A DNA stretch of 64,000 nucleotides from Vagococcus teuberi (GTDB lineage Bacteria > Bacillota > Bacilli > Lactobacillales > Vagococcaceae). Positions 37,156 through 46,314 of this stretch are shown here, one piece after another; position 1 is the stretch's first letter, and each line of letters begins with the position of its first letter. The stretch covers positions 1,972,501 to 2,036,500 of the forward strand of contig NZ_CP017267.1 of the NCBI RefSeq assembly GCF_001870205.1, read 5' to 3'. Made by a program: the position numbers and the translations under genes. Below the pieces are notes generated by a model. It made no database searches, was not told where the DNA came from, and saw nothing but the letters and a program-made list of their open reading frames with translations.

Positions 37156-37890
37156 TTACTCCCCTTCTTTACCAACAAAATAATTAACTAATGGTTGTGG
37201 CGGTTGATTGAATTTTCTTATCTTACTTTGAGACAATCCACTTTCAACAAATAAAATGGCTAATTTAACAGATACAGCGACCGGATCAATTACTGGTATA
37301 TTAAATTTGTCACTCAACATTTGAGCATACGGTGCAAATCTCGCCCCGCCTAATACAACAACTTCTGCACCATCTTCATGAATTAATTTATCAACGGTAT
37401 ATTCAAGAGACGCTTTCGTCGTGTCTGTCGTTTCAACAATATCTGTATTCATTTCAATTCCACGGACAGAAGCTAAACGAGACTCTATCCCAAACAAACG
37501 AGTTAAATCTTCTTGATAAGGGATATTTTGATTGAATACTGTCAAAACAGAGTAACGATGTCCAAGCATTGGGGCAATCATTTGTGACGCCTCAGCTATT
37601 GGAATAACTGGAATAGACAACGCTTCTTTTAGTGCAAACATGCCAAAATTCCCAAATCCTGCCAACACGACAGCATCTGGTTTAACCTCATCAATTTCTT
37701 TTAATATTTCGCGAACAAATGACCATACTGATTGATAATCTCCAAAAACTGAATCAATATGTTTTGACCCTAAAGGATTGGTAAATGGAATGAGTTCAAC
37801 AGATGAATATCTGATATCTCGTCGTGCTGATGCCATCAATACATCTGTTAATTCTTTATTACTATTTGGATTAGCTACCATTATTTTCAT
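37156..37890 (-). CDS. Hydantoin/Asp-Glu racemase-like protein lacking both catalytic cysteines
   Basis: 244 aa, clearly of the HyuE/Dcg1 family: MVANPNSNKELTD at the N-terminus, IPIAEASQMIAPMLGHRYSV in the middle, and the C-terminal IDPVAVSVKLAILFVESGL. The family keeps a Cys in the pattern xACFGDPG and a second in LGCAG. Here these read VLAGFGNFGM (about 77) and VLGGARFAPY (about 182), with Gly at both sites. Cysteine-dependent racemisation is therefore unlikely. It could be a binding protein or perform another reaction. AGGAGG precedes ATG. Confidence 0.85.
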   Translation of the reverse strand: MKIMVANPNSNKELTDVLMASARRDIRYSSVELIPFTNPLGSKHIDSVFGDYQSVWSFVREILKEIDEVKPDAVVLAGFGNFGMFALKEALSIPVIPIAEASQMIAPMLGHRYSVLTVFNQNIPYQEDLTRLFGIESRLASVRGIEMNTDIVETTDTTKASLEYTVDKLIHEDGAEVVVLGGARFAPYAQMLSDKFNIPVIDPVAVSVKLAILFVESGLSQSKIRKFNQPPQPLVNYFVGKEGE

Positions 37891-37895
37891 AATAT

Positions 37896-38813
37896 CTACA
37901 TACCTCCTTGTTTTTTTATTGCTTCAAAAGGTTTGTTATCAACCAACTGGTTATAAGAAATGGGTTTATCAATTAAATCTCCTAACACTAAATCGGCTTG
38001 CCATGTTTCTAATTCACGTTCTTCAATTTTAATGCTAGGGGTCCACATGCCTTGTTTGATAAATGTATCAATCGTGTTAACCCCTTCATCAACAGACATA
38101 TGTGGCCAAAACCTTTCAATAATCGGACGACATACTTCCCCACCATTTTCCAATAAATAGGTCGTTCCCTTTTGCAATCCCGCAACAAATCGATTGAATT
38201 TATCTTGGTCTTTTGCGATCGTTTCAGGTAATGTGTAGTAAACACTCCAAGGAATTTTTTCATCTTTTTCCGTCAAGTTTTTATAGAAATATCCTTTACC
38301 TCTTGCAATCATTGAGTGTGCAACATCAGGTTGTAAGACGATAAAATCACCAAATCCCCCTTCAAATAACTCACATAACATAGAGGTGGAAAAATCATGA
38401 ACAAAACGAATGGTTTCTACATTCGCCCCACCTTTTTTAGCACTTCCTAATGCTGCGACATAATGACTCGCACCATCACCACCAGATACTAATACGCGTT
38501 TATTTTCCATAGCCGTCCATGAAAAAGAGTCAACTTTTTCTCTCGATACGATAAACAATGGGCATTTTGATGCAATCTTTGCGACAGAGACATAATTTTT
38601 TATATGGTTGTGATACATAATAGGAACCCAAATACCACCTAAAAGAACATCAGCCTCTGCTTTGTTAATATCATCTAATCCATCTACCCAAGGAGTTGGA
38701 GTGTAACTTGTTACATCTACACCCTCCTCTTTAAAAAAACCACATTCTTGCGCTAAATACTGTGGCATATAGTTCATTGAGACACCCGTTGCCGTGATTT
38801 TAAACTCGTTCAT
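37896..38813 (-). CDS. NMT1/THI5-like periplasmic-binding-fold protein without signal peptide
   Basis: 305 aa. The fold is that of SsuA/NMT1 binding proteins: MNYMPQYLAQECGFFKEEGVDV at about 14-35, a substrate loop with VLLGGIWVP, and VLVSGGDGASHYVAA. It begins MNEFKITATG with no signal peptide or lipobox, so it should stay in the cytoplasm. It lacks the CCCFC motif of yeast THI5 HMP synthase. First gene of a three-gene operon with the racemase-like protein and the symporter. Role unknown; possibly a ligand sensor or an enzyme built on the binding fold. Confidence 0.8.
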   Translation of the reverse strand: MNEFKITATGVSMNYMPQYLAQECGFFKEEGVDVTSYTPTPWVDGLDDINKAEADVLLGGIWVPIMYHNHIKNYVSVAKIASKCPLFIVSREKVDSFSWTAMENKRVLVSGGDGASHYVAALGSAKKGGANVETIRFVHDFSTSMLCELFEGGFGDFIVLQPDVAHSMIARGKGYFYKNLTEKDEKIPWSVYYTLPETIAKDQDKFNRFVAGLQKGTTYLLENGGEVCRPIIERFWPHMSVDEGVNTIDTFIKQGMWTPSIKIEERELETWQADLVLGDLIDKPISYNQLVDNKPFEAIKKQGGM

Positions 38814-39061
38814 TGCCTTATCCCTCTTTCAAAAATCACAAACCTCTTCGTGATAGCGTTTTCCAAATTATAATCCTTCCAGTAACAAAATACTATGTGC
38901 AAAACAATCATTTATCATACCTTTTTTGTTCAAACTAACTGATTGACTTATCCCCTAATCATACATAGATAGATTAACAAGTTTAGTTTTATTCATCATT
39001 TGTACTTGATCCGTCTACCATGATATATTTAACAAAACAAATTGAATGGAGATTAATTCTT

Positions 39062-39589
39062 ATGATTATATGGATAAACGGGGCATTTGGCGCAGGTAAA
39101 ACAACAGTGGCGACTGAATTAGTTAAACAGATTCAGCCTTCTTTTTTGTATGATCCAGAAAATATTGGTGACCTTTTTCGTTCAAATTTGCCGATTAGTA
39201 TGCAAAAAAGTGATTTTCAGTATTATCCGGAATGGCGCCAGTGGAATGTTCATCTACTTAAAAAAATTTATCAAGAATACGAGGGGGATATTATTGTGCC
39301 CATGACAATTTACAAAACAGAAGCTGTTTCTGAAATTCTTGGAAAGTTACGTGAAGAAAATATACCAGTCTGTCATATTCAACTTGATGTATCAAAAGAA
39401 ACCATTATTTCAAGACTCCAAGAACGTCCTAAATCACTAATTGAATGGGGCGAGAGTAAAGTGGATGAGATACTTGAAGCGTTTAAGTCTGTGCCACAAC
39501 ATGAAAAGATTAATAATAGTGATACTTCACTTGATACAGTCATTAAGGAAATAATTGAAAAGACAATTTATATAAAAAATAACCTATAG
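39062..39589 (+). CDS. TmrB-like P-loop ATPase (tunicamycin resistance type)
   Basis: 175 aa from ATG 39062 (GGAG upstream); the frame to 39020 is not supported. Walker A GAFGAGKTTVA at about 7-17. The sequence follows B. subtilis TmrB closely in layout: MIIWINGAFG, YDPENIGDLFRS, FQYYPEWRQWN, VPMTIYKTE. TmrB protects against tunicamycin, probably by binding it at the membrane in an ATP-dependent way. Whether this protein does the same is inference. Convergent with the next gene. Confidence 0.85.
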   Translation: MIIWINGAFGAGKTTVATELVKQIQPSFLYDPENIGDLFRSNLPISMQKSDFQYYPEWRQWNVHLLKKIYQEYEGDIIVPMTIYKTEAVSEILGKLREENIPVCHIQLDVSKETIISRLQERPKSLIEWGESKVDEILEAFKSVPQHEKINNSDTSLDTVIKEIIEKTIYIKNNL

Positions 39590-39612
39590 CGACTATTCAC
39601 TGTAGGTTATTC
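39578..39612. terminator. Bidirectional terminator
   Basis: AATAACCTATAG pairs with CTGTAGGTTATT (one wobble) across a 10-nt loop between convergent genes; the stop codon of the TmrB-like gene lies inside it. Confidence 0.82.
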
Positions 39613-40125
39613 TTGTACATATTCCATTCTTTTTAAAAACTGTTTCACTTCTTTTCTGCTAGATAGTGTGACTAACACTTGTGATTTATTCAGCTGATTC
39701 ATTTGTTCTTCTATCAATGGCTCGTGGTTTTTAGGGAAGTGCCATATCCATTTTATAAATTCTATATCTATTTTTTCAGGACAATCCTCTTGCATATCAG
39801 GTCTAGTTGTTCCACGATATTTAATCACTCGCTTCAAAACTTGATACAAACAAACTAATCTTGCTTTCTTCAAATAAATAATAGTATCTGCCTGTTTCAT
39901 TCTGATGTCTAACGTACTACTATAGTTTCCATCAATAATCCAAGAATCTTTCTCCACGATATCTGATAGAATAGTTTGTTGCTCATGCTTTGTACTCATC
40001 TCCCAATGAGGTTTCCAAAACAATTTATCTAAGTGATATAGCTTAATTGATAATTTATCTTCTAATTGGCGACCAAGTGTACTTTTACCGGTACCAGGTG
40101 AGCCGATAATCATTATTTTTTTCAT
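39607..40125 (-). CDS. Small P-loop kinase-like protein (topology-modulation/FlaR type)
   Basis: 172 aa from ATG 40125, which has AGGAGG upstream (frame to 40149 less likely). Walker A IGSPGTGKSTLGRQL at about 5-19. The family motif LYHLDKLFWKPHW (about 28-40) and WIIDGNYSSTLDIRM (about 60-75) mark the adenylate-kinase-like FlaR/topology modulation group. Biochemical role is unestablished; members look like small nucleoside-type kinases. Confidence 0.83.
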   Translation of the reverse strand: MKKIMIIGSPGTGKSTLGRQLEDKLSIKLYHLDKLFWKPHWEMSTKHEQQTILSDIVEKDSWIIDGNYSSTLDIRMKQADTIIYLKKARLVCLYQVLKRVIKYRGTTRPDMQEDCPEKIDIEFIKWIWHFPKNHEPLIEEQMNQLNKSQVLVTLSSRKEVKQFLKRMEYVQE

Positions 40126-40224
40126 GAAAAACCTCCTTGGTAGTGTCATATTGTGATTGACTGATGCAGCTGTTTCTAATTATAGTAAAATTTAATCAAT
40201 TGTCTACGTTCCTTAAAATAAATA

Positions 40225-41022
40225 CTAATACTCTTTTAAGTAACCCAAAAGAACTTGTTCCAAATTTTTAGTTAAACATTCCTCTGTTAAACAATGAAAA
40301 TAAATATAGGCTAAAATATTTTTAAATGTTGCTAATCGGTAAAAATCGGCATTTATTTCTAATGGAAAATTAAATTGATGTATCCAACTTATCATGAGTT
40401 CATCTGATATTTTATGATGTTTAATTCCTACAAAGATAGCATGAGCTATACGTTTTTCCTCTTCATCTAAAAATGGTTTTTCTATATTATCTAGTACATA
40501 ACTTACTGTCTCTAAGACCTCTTTAGATAAACATTCTTCAAATAAGTAATGTTGTACTACTTTACTAAGATAATCCCCACCATGAGCAAAAGCATGTACC
40601 CATCCATATATTTCTGAATAGCCAGTCTTATCTATTTCCTTTTGTAAATAAATAATAGCTGTATTAAAAAAATATTCTCTTTCGTCATGTGTTAATAGAT
40701 TATGGTAAGGTGATTTTAAATCACCATCGGATTGAATAATGAATCCATTTAAAAGTGCGGTAAAACTTCTTGTCAGTGTAGATGGTAATTGTTCTTCTAT
40801 ACGATAAAATATTAAATGTTCCTCAATTGTCTTATCTTTGATATGGATAAACTGTTTATCGGTAAACATTCCTTCTACTATTCCATTTGCCAAAGTATTA
40901 AACACGATATCATCACGAATACTAGCATCTGTATTTCCGATATTATCCATTAACCAATATATCTCTTCATCCGCATACACATCGTTTTCTGACTGAATTT
41001 TTGTTAATAATTTCTCTTTCAT
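40225..41022 (-). CDS. DUF2785 family protein
   Basis: 265 aa, all-helical, no signal or membrane segment. Features the DUF2785 stretch LPSTLTRSFTALLNGFIIQ followed by the conserved YGWVHAFAHGGDYLSKVVQH (about 138-157), where the His-Ala-His-Gly-Asp residues could form a site. Single gene, divergent from the XRE regulator. The biological role of this family is not known; it has been seen near stress and resistance genes. Confidence 0.82.
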   Translation of the reverse strand: MKEKLLTKIQSENDVYADEEIYWLMDNIGNTDASIRDDIVFNTLANGIVEGMFTDKQFIHIKDKTIEEHLIFYRIEEQLPSTLTRSFTALLNGFIIQSDGDLKSPYHNLLTHDEREYFFNTAIIYLQKEIDKTGYSEIYGWVHAFAHGGDYLSKVVQHYLFEECLSKEVLETVSYVLDNIEKPFLDEEEKRIAHAIFVGIKHHKISDELMISWIHQFNFPLEINADFYRLATFKNILAYIYFHCLTEECLTKNLEQVLLGYLKEY

Positions 41023-41229
41023 TTATGGTCTACCTCTTTATTTCGAAATGATATATCCTAGTATTGTTCATTTTAGTTTACCTACTTAATTTTGTAAATC
41101 ATAGTCATTAATATAGTACTTTTTTTGAAAATACATTATAATACATACTAGTGGATAAATTGAGTTCTATGTTTCAAATACATTGTTTTTACATTATATA
41201 TAAAACATTAAAAAAGAAAGTGAGATTAC

Positions 41230-41640
41230 ATGAATTTAGGAAATATTATTACAAGTAAACGTATTGAGAAACAGTTAACACAAGAACAATTAGCGAAACA
41301 AATGGGTGTTGAAAAAGATACCATTGCTGAGTGGGAAGATGATAAAGAGTATCCTGATATGGATTCTTTAATTGTCTTAGCAAAATTATTGGATATTTCT
41401 CTTGATTCACTCTTTTTAACTAATAATTCTACTTTATTGACTGCTATTATGAAAAAATCAAATCGAAAAACGCTCCAACTTGCTACTCTTATCAGTCTAA
41501 TAACGCTAAGTATCTTACTAGCTATTTTGCTTTTCTCACTATTAAAGGATGAATCTAAATTGATTGTGTCCATTTTGATTATCATCGGTGAATTAGTAAA
41601 CCTTAGTGCATTGGCTCATTATATAAAAAAATTATCTTAG
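41230..41640 (+). CDS. XRE-family regulator with C-terminal membrane anchor
   Basis: 136 aa. N-terminal helix-turn-helix (about 3-60): IITSKRIEKQLTQEQLAKQMGVEKDTIAEWEDD-type Cro/CI fold ending DISLDSLF. After a linker come two membrane helices (about 79-98 and 104-124). Membrane-tethered HTH proteins of this type are common in Firmicutes and usually regulate nearby transport or resistance genes. The target here is not evident. AAAGTGAG lies before ATG. Confidence 0.88.
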   Translation: MNLGNIITSKRIEKQLTQEQLAKQMGVEKDTIAEWEDDKEYPDMDSLIVLAKLLDISLDSLFLTNNSTLLTAIMKKSNRKTLQLATLISLITLSILLAILLFSLLKDESKLIVSILIIIGELVNLSALAHYIKKLS

Positions 41641-41696
41641 ATTACTAACCACTGAATAGAATACTATTTGGTGGTTTAACTATAGGAGGAAATATC

Positions 41697-41795
41697 TTGG
41701 AAGAACATTTTACTATCTATAATGCCCAACAACAACCTACTAAAAAAACTGGTGTCAGAAGCATCCCTTTAAAAAAGGAGAGTATCGTATGGTTG
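41697..41795 (+). pseudogene. Out-of-frame N-terminus of the NUDIX gene
   Basis: TTG at 41697 with AGGAGG at ideal spacing starts MEEHFTIYNAQQQPTKKTG, the usual N-terminus of Idi-like NUDIX proteins. It then ends in the wrong frame at about 41795. The frames meet at TTA AAA AAG (41770-41778). One more A, or a -1 slip on A AAA AAG, joins them to give PLKKGEYRMVVTV as expected for the family. Confidence 0.78.
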
Positions 41796-42235
41796 TAACG
41801 GTATTATTATTCAACCATCAAAATGAATTATTAATTCAACAACGTTCTTCTAACAAAAATTCATTCCCTAACCTATGGGATTTTTCTGCAAGTGGACAAG
41901 TCCTAGCAGATGAGCCTGTTTTTAAAGGAGCTGAGCGAGAATTACATGAAGAATTAGGTATATCAATCAATTTAGCAGATACACCTTCAAGATTTGTTTG
42001 TTCTTTTGAAGAAGGATGGGACCATTATTTTTTTATTCAACAAGATATAGACATGTCACAACTTAAATTGCAAAAAGAAGAAGTTCAACACGTTGCCTTC
42101 GTTACTCAATCTGAGTTTAATCAGCTAGTAGAATCAGGAGACTTTATTCCTTATCTTTTTAACCCTATGATTTTTGATTTATTTTATCAAACAAGTGAAC
42201 ACAAAAAAACATTAAAAATGATCACTCATCCCTAA
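41789..42235 (+). CDS. NUDIX hydrolase (Idi-like), body of a frameshifted gene
   Basis: 148 codons from an internal ATG that also has AAGGAG 8 nt upstream. The Nudix box is intact: G-x5-E-x7-REL-x-EE-x-G-I around GAERELHEELGI (about 47-58), with LIQQRSSNKNSFPNLWDFSASGQ before it. Such proteins hydrolyse nucleoside-diphosphate-linked compounds. The natural protein would have about 30 more N-terminal residues (see preceding entry). A shorter form starting here might still fold, as the Nudix core is complete. Confidence 0.85.
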   Translation: MVVTVLLFNHQNELLIQQRSSNKNSFPNLWDFSASGQVLADEPVFKGAERELHEELGISINLADTPSRFVCSFEEGWDHYFFIQQDIDMSQLKLQKEEVQHVAFVTQSEFNQLVESGDFIPYLFNPMIFDLFYQTSEHKKTLKMITHP

Positions 42236-42398
42236 TGTTTTTCATTGATTGTATTAACGCAACCGCTGTGATCGTCGAAGTGAATAACAACACCACAAAC
42301 TTCAGCCAGATATTATCCTCTCTTAGTAAACCTTGTACTTGTAATGGTAAGCTCAATGCATACATAATAATCCATAAAACATTCCAAAACTTTTTCAT
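42222..42398 (-). CDS. Small membrane protein (58 aa)
   Basis: ATG at 42398 with AAAGGAGTGGGTG upstream. The sequence begins MKKFWNVLWIIMYALSLPLQ and has two hydrophobic segments (about 5-23 and 32-50) separated by a short charged loop, ending MKNIRDE. Its last codons overlap the 3' end of the convergent NUDIX gene. No known family recognised. Coding is supported by the strong ribosome site and hairpin-like two-helix layout. Confidence 0.7.
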   Translation of the reverse strand: MKKFWNVLWIIMYALSLPLQVQGLLREDNIWLKFVVLLFTSTITAVALIQSMKNIRDE

Positions 42399-42501
42399 CA
42401 CCCACTCCTTTCATAAACCTAGCGTTAGAAATAAATACTTTCCTAATATTATACTTTAAATAAATTAAAAAACATAGATTTTTCAGATTACATAACAACT
42501 G

Positions 42502-42960
42502 TCATATTTTTTGAATCAGTACTAAACAGGGGTTCCATTCGTCCCAGAGAGTGGGGAAAACTTCTAATTCGCAAAATCCCACCGATTCATAAAAGTTACT
42601 AGTCGCATCATACTGAGGACAGTGTCCTTTTGCAACAGTCTTCACTTGTAAATAGTCATATTGCTCACAACAAATCTCTTTTATTTTCTCCATCAACATT
42701 CGACCTATCCCCTGATGATGGTATTCTTTTTTTACTCCCATACAATAAATTTCGACTGTTTTCAAACTCGTTTCTTTTAAACTGATAAACCCAACTACCT
42801 CGCTATTTTTTGATGCGACATATAACGGATATTCCATACCAAAATCAACGTATTCTTGTATTGCTTCAGGCATTCCAAACCATTCAGGTAGATCGTTTAA
42901 AATATCTTTTATAACCAATTTTTTCTTAACCTGATTTGATTCTAAATAAATTTTAATCAT
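42502..42960 (-). CDS. GNAT family N-acetyltransferase
   Basis: 152 aa. Acetyl-CoA binding motif A is VKKEYHHQGIGRMLMEKI (about 75-92, with QGIGR). The C-terminal part has ATSNFYESVGFCE and DEWNPCLVL. Substrate unknown. ATG overlaps the end of the MazG-like gene by 8 nt, so the two are translated together. Confidence 0.88.
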   Translation of the reverse strand: MIKIYLESNQVKKKLVIKDILNDLPEWFGMPEAIQEYVDFGMEYPLYVASKNSEVVGFISLKETSLKTVEIYCMGVKKEYHHQGIGRMLMEKIKEICCEQYDYLQVKTVAKGHCPQYDATSNFYESVGFCELEVFPTLWDEWNPCLVLIQKI

Positions 42961-43258
42961 CTAACTCGTTTGGCTCCTTTATTAGATATTTAGTACCATT
43001 TGATTTATATACTCTATTCTCATTTATATCCATTTTTTTGAGCATTTCCGTTTCTAAATCTACTCCTAAAATCTCTGATATACCTAATAAATAAATTGCA
43101 ACATCAGCTAGCTCTTCACCTATGTTTTCATTTTTTTTAAATGCATTGAACGCTTCAGAAACTTCGCCATAAAGTAATAAAAACTCTGTTTCAACATTTG
43201 CAACGTTAAAACCATGCTTTACTTTATTTTCATATACTCTTTTTTGATACTGTTTCAT
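42953..43258 (-). CDS. MazG-like nucleotide pyrophosphohydrolase
   Basis: 101 aa, all-alpha NTP pyrophosphatase fold. The Mg2+-binding pattern is ELLLLYGEVSEAFNAF (EVSEA, about 32-37) and IGEELADVAIYLLGI (EELAD, about 47-52). It would hydrolyse NTPs or modified nucleotides to monophosphates. Its ATG overlaps the stop of the upstream GNAT/nucleotidyltransferase gene. Confidence 0.88.
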   Translation of the reverse strand: MKQYQKRVYENKVKHGFNVANVETEFLLLYGEVSEAFNAFKKNENIGEELADVAIYLLGISEILGVDLETEMLKKMDINENRVYKSNGTKYLIKEPNELDD

Positions 43259-44299
43259 TATTTCTCCATCTTTGCCAAAATAATACTCAATCTCGAGTAT
43301 TTCTCATTCCACTTTTTCGTTTTTTGTCGTTCATTATATAACTTAATTCTTTCTCTATCACTCATAATATATGAGGTTGGAGAGACAACAAAATGTTCTA
43401 TGTCCTCTAATCCATATGGGCAAAATACGTCAATCTCTCCTTTGTTAATTCGAAGTGCAATAGATGTACATTTTTCTGGATAATGATACACTGCATCTCT
43501 ACTACTCTTATAAACTGATGTATTTGAATTATGAATGTGCATATAAACTTGATTCTTCACTTCCCAGTTAAAGTCTGGGTATTTCTTCATTAATTCATCT
43601 TGTATCTCTTGATTTTTTTCATACGGAATATCCTTATCGTAGAAAGCCACATCAATATCCGTCGTAACATCTAACTCGTTTGATTTTGATAAAACATTCC
43701 AGAGATAATTTCTTACAGTACCTGCGACTATCCAAGCGTCTTGTAATGATAAATCATCAATTATTTTAAGTAACCTCATAAAATCAGGTTGTTCTTTAAC
43801 TAACTTTTTTACCTTTTCACGCGTCAGTTTGGCTCTATCTATTTTTTCAAAAACATATGATTTAGCTGTTTCTGAATAAACTGTCTCACCTATCTTTGCA
43901 AATCCTAATTTTTCATAAAAAGCGTGATTTTTCAAAGAATAATCAGGTGTCTCAACCACCCACTCATTTGATCCATACATCTGCTCAATTATTTTCCACA
44001 CACATGTACCAATTCCTTGTTGATGATACTCTGACACGATACAAAAATAGGCCACTTCCCTTCTATAGAAATCTATACTGATACACCCTATCTTTTTTTC
44101 GTCCTGACAAATCATAAAACTAGTTAAATTCTCTGCTTTAATGATTTTTCGTGCTAATAATCCATCATCATATCCTGGTGGGGCCACCTACTGCGTTTTC
44201 ACCAAAATAATATTGTGTGTCTGAATCAAAAGACCTAATCAATATCTCTGTAATGACCTTTTCATCCTTTTCTGTCACTTGTTCAAGTTGTACATCCAT
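43258..44299 (-). pseudogene. GNAT + nucleotidyltransferase fusion, frameshifted near the N-terminus
   Basis: An ATG at 44299 with GGAGAAAAGAG starts MDVQLEQVTEKDEKVITEIL and runs about 42 codons to GENAVGG, then leaves frame at a CCCC run near 44184. The main frame (309 codons, from 44187) continues PPGYDDGLLARKII. It holds the GNAT domain (about 10-110 of the frame, QQGIGTCVWKI) and a nucleotidyltransferase-like domain (about 125-300, with AGTVRNYLW and TTDIDVAFYDKDIPYE). Deleting one C restores a single gene of about 350 codons. The GTG at 44187 could still give the second domain. Confidence 0.82.
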
Positions 44300-44326
44300 C
44301 TCTTTTCTCCTTTACCCACCAAAAAA

Positions 44327-44352
44327 GCGAGTAAATGTCTCCACTTACTCAC
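44327..44352 (-). terminator. Terminator of the leu operon
   Basis: GTGAGTAAGTG pairs with CATTTACTCGC around GAGA on the minus strand, followed by TTTTTT, just past the leuD stop. Confidence 0.92.
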
Positions 44353-44358
44353 TAATCA

Positions 44359-44937
44359 TTAAATACCGTGTGCTTTTTCATAAGCCAAAATTTGATCTTT
44401 ATAAGCCATTGTTTCATCAATTTCATCTAAACCGCTAATTAATTTATCACGCCATTTTTTATCAATGTCAAAGTGAATAGATTCATCTTCTACTTTGATT
44501 AATTGATTGTCCAACTCAATTTTAATTGTATCAGTTGCTTTTACTTTTGCAATTTTTTCTCGTTCTTCTTTTGGTAAGATAATTGGTAGTAGTCCATTGT
44601 TAATAGAATTCATGTAGAAAATATCACTGTATCCACCCGCAATAATCACACGAAATCCGTAATCATCTAAGGCCCATACCGCGTGTTCACGAGATGATCC
44701 ACACCCAAAGTTATCACCTGTTAATAAAATCGTTGCATTTTTATATTCTTCATTATTTAGAATAAAGTCAGGGTTTTCATCACGATTATCTAAATAACGC
44801 CATTCATCAAATAAAAACTGACCAAATCCTGTTTTTTCGATTCGTTTTAAAAAGTTTTTCGGAATAATTTGGTCTGTATCAATATTATCATTTAATATCG
44901 GTACAATATATCCCTCGTAATGATTGATTGCTTCCAT
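44359..44937 (-). CDS. leuD: 3-isopropylmalate dehydratase small subunit
   Basis: 192 aa swivel-domain subunit that pairs with LeuC to isomerise 2- and 3-isopropylmalate. Motifs: [16 protein letters not shown] (about 15-30), [15 protein letters not shown] (about 76-90, substrate site) and [13 protein letters not shown]. Its ATG overlaps the leuC stop by one nucleotide. Last gene of the leucine block. Confidence 0.95.
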   Translation of the reverse strand: MEAINHYEGYIVPILNDNIDTDQIIPKNFLKRIEKTGFGQFLFDEWRYLDNRDENPDFILNNEEYKNATILLTGDNFGCGSSREHAVWALDDYGFRVIIAGGYSDIFYMNSINNGLLPIILPKEEREKIAKVKATDTIKIELDNQLIKVEDESIHFDIDKKWRDKLISGLDEIDETMAYKDQILAYEKAHGI

Positions 44938-46310
44938 TATGCCATCTCCTCTCTAATATCAACAAAGTGACCATTGATTGCAGCTGTAGCCGCCATTGCT
45001 GGACTGCAAAGATGTGTTCTCGCACCTTTCCCTTGTCGTCCTTCAAAATTTCTGTTAGATGTTGAAGCACAATGCACACCGGTTGGAACTTGGTCAGGAT
45101 TCATTCCCAAACACATAGAACATCCCGGTTCACGCCACTCAAATCCAGCTTCTTCAAATATTTTATCCAAACCCATTTTTTCGGCTGCTTTTTTCACTGG
45201 ACGTGAGCCTGGAACGACAATCCCAGTAATCCCATCATGAATTTTTTTACCTTTGACAATTTTTGCCGCTTCCTCCAAATCAGACAAGCGACCATTTGTA
45301 CATGAGCCGATAAACACATAACCAAGCTCGATATCTTTAGCATAGCCACCTGGTTTTAGGTCCATATAATCGTAGGCTCTTGTGTCATTTTCATCTTTGA
45401 TTTCTGGGAAAGATTCGTCAACAGATACACACATACCTGGATTAGTTCCCCAACTTACTTGAGGGGCAATGTCTTTGGCATCAATTTCAATAATTCTGTC
45501 AAAACATGAATCATCATCTGTTTTTAATGTCCGCCATTCTTCAACAGCTTGATCCCAATTTTTGGGTGCAAACTCACGACCCTTTAAATAGTCCAATGTT
45601 GTATCATCAGGCGCGACCATTCCCATTTTCGCACCACCTTCAATGGACATGTTACAAATACTCATACGTTCTTCCATTGTTAATCCTTCAATCGTTGAAC
45701 CATAATATTCCACTGCGTATCCAGTACCAAAGTCTACCCCGTATTTTGAAATCAAATACAAAATAATATCTTTGGCATAAACACCTTTTTGCAAATCACC
45801 AGTAATTTTAACACCCATATTTTTAGGTTTTGTTTGCCATAATGTTTGTGTCGCAAATACATGCTCTACTTCACTTGTCCCAATACCAAACGCAATCGCA
45901 CCAAATGCTCCGTGAGTCGCTGTATGAGAGTCCCCACAAACAATGGTTTTACCAGGTTGTGTCACACCAATTTCTGGTCCAATCATGTGAACAATCCCTT
46001 GTTTGTCATGTCCATTACCGAATAATGACACATTAAACTCTGCACAATTTTTTTCAAGTGCTTCAATTTGTTTTTTCGCAACTAAATCAGAAATATTGTA
46101 AATGTCTTTTGTCGGAACATTATGATCCATTGTTCCAAATGTTAAATCTGGACGTCTAAGTGGACGATTAGCAAGTCTCAATCCTTCAAAGGCTTGAGGT
46201 GACGTCACTTCATGAATCAAGTGAAGGTCAATGTATAATAATTGAGGTTCACCAGGGTTTCCTGCAACGACATGCTTGTTCCATACTTTATCAAATAGTG
46301 TTGTTTTCAT
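44937..46310 (-). CDS. leuC: 3-isopropylmalate dehydratase large subunit
   Basis: 457 aa aconitase-family subunit. The [4Fe-4S] cysteines are seen in [14 protein letters not shown] (about 335-348) and in [11 protein letters not shown] (about 397-407). Upstream are [14 protein letters not shown] and [13 protein letters not shown]. Acts with LeuD in leucine synthesis. Begins 4 nt after leuB. Confidence 0.95.
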   Translation of the reverse strand: MKTTLFDKVWNKHVVAGNPGEPQLLYIDLHLIHEVTSPQAFEGLRLANRPLRRPDLTFGTMDHNVPTKDIYNISDLVAKKQIEALEKNCAEFNVSLFGNGHDKQGIVHMIGPEIGVTQPGKTIVCGDSHTATHGAFGAIAFGIGTSEVEHVFATQTLWQTKPKNMGVKITGDLQKGVYAKDIILYLISKYGVDFGTGYAVEYYGSTIEGLTMEERMSICNMSIEGGAKMGMVAPDDTTLDYLKGREFAPKNWDQAVEEWRTLKTDDDSCFDRIIEIDAKDIAPQVSWGTNPGMCVSVDESFPEIKDENDTRAYDYMDLKPGGYAKDIELGYVFIGSCTNGRLSDLEEAAKIVKGKKIHDGITGIVVPGSRPVKKAAEKMGLDKIFEEAGFEWREPGCSMCLGMNPDQVPTGVHCASTSNRNFEGRQGKGARTHLCSPAMAATAAINGHFVDIREEMA

Positions 46311-46314
46311 ATGT

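Noticed and set aside
42235-42459. Plus-strand 74-codon ORF
   Set aside because: The opposite strand has a small membrane protein with a strong ribosome site; this frame has none.
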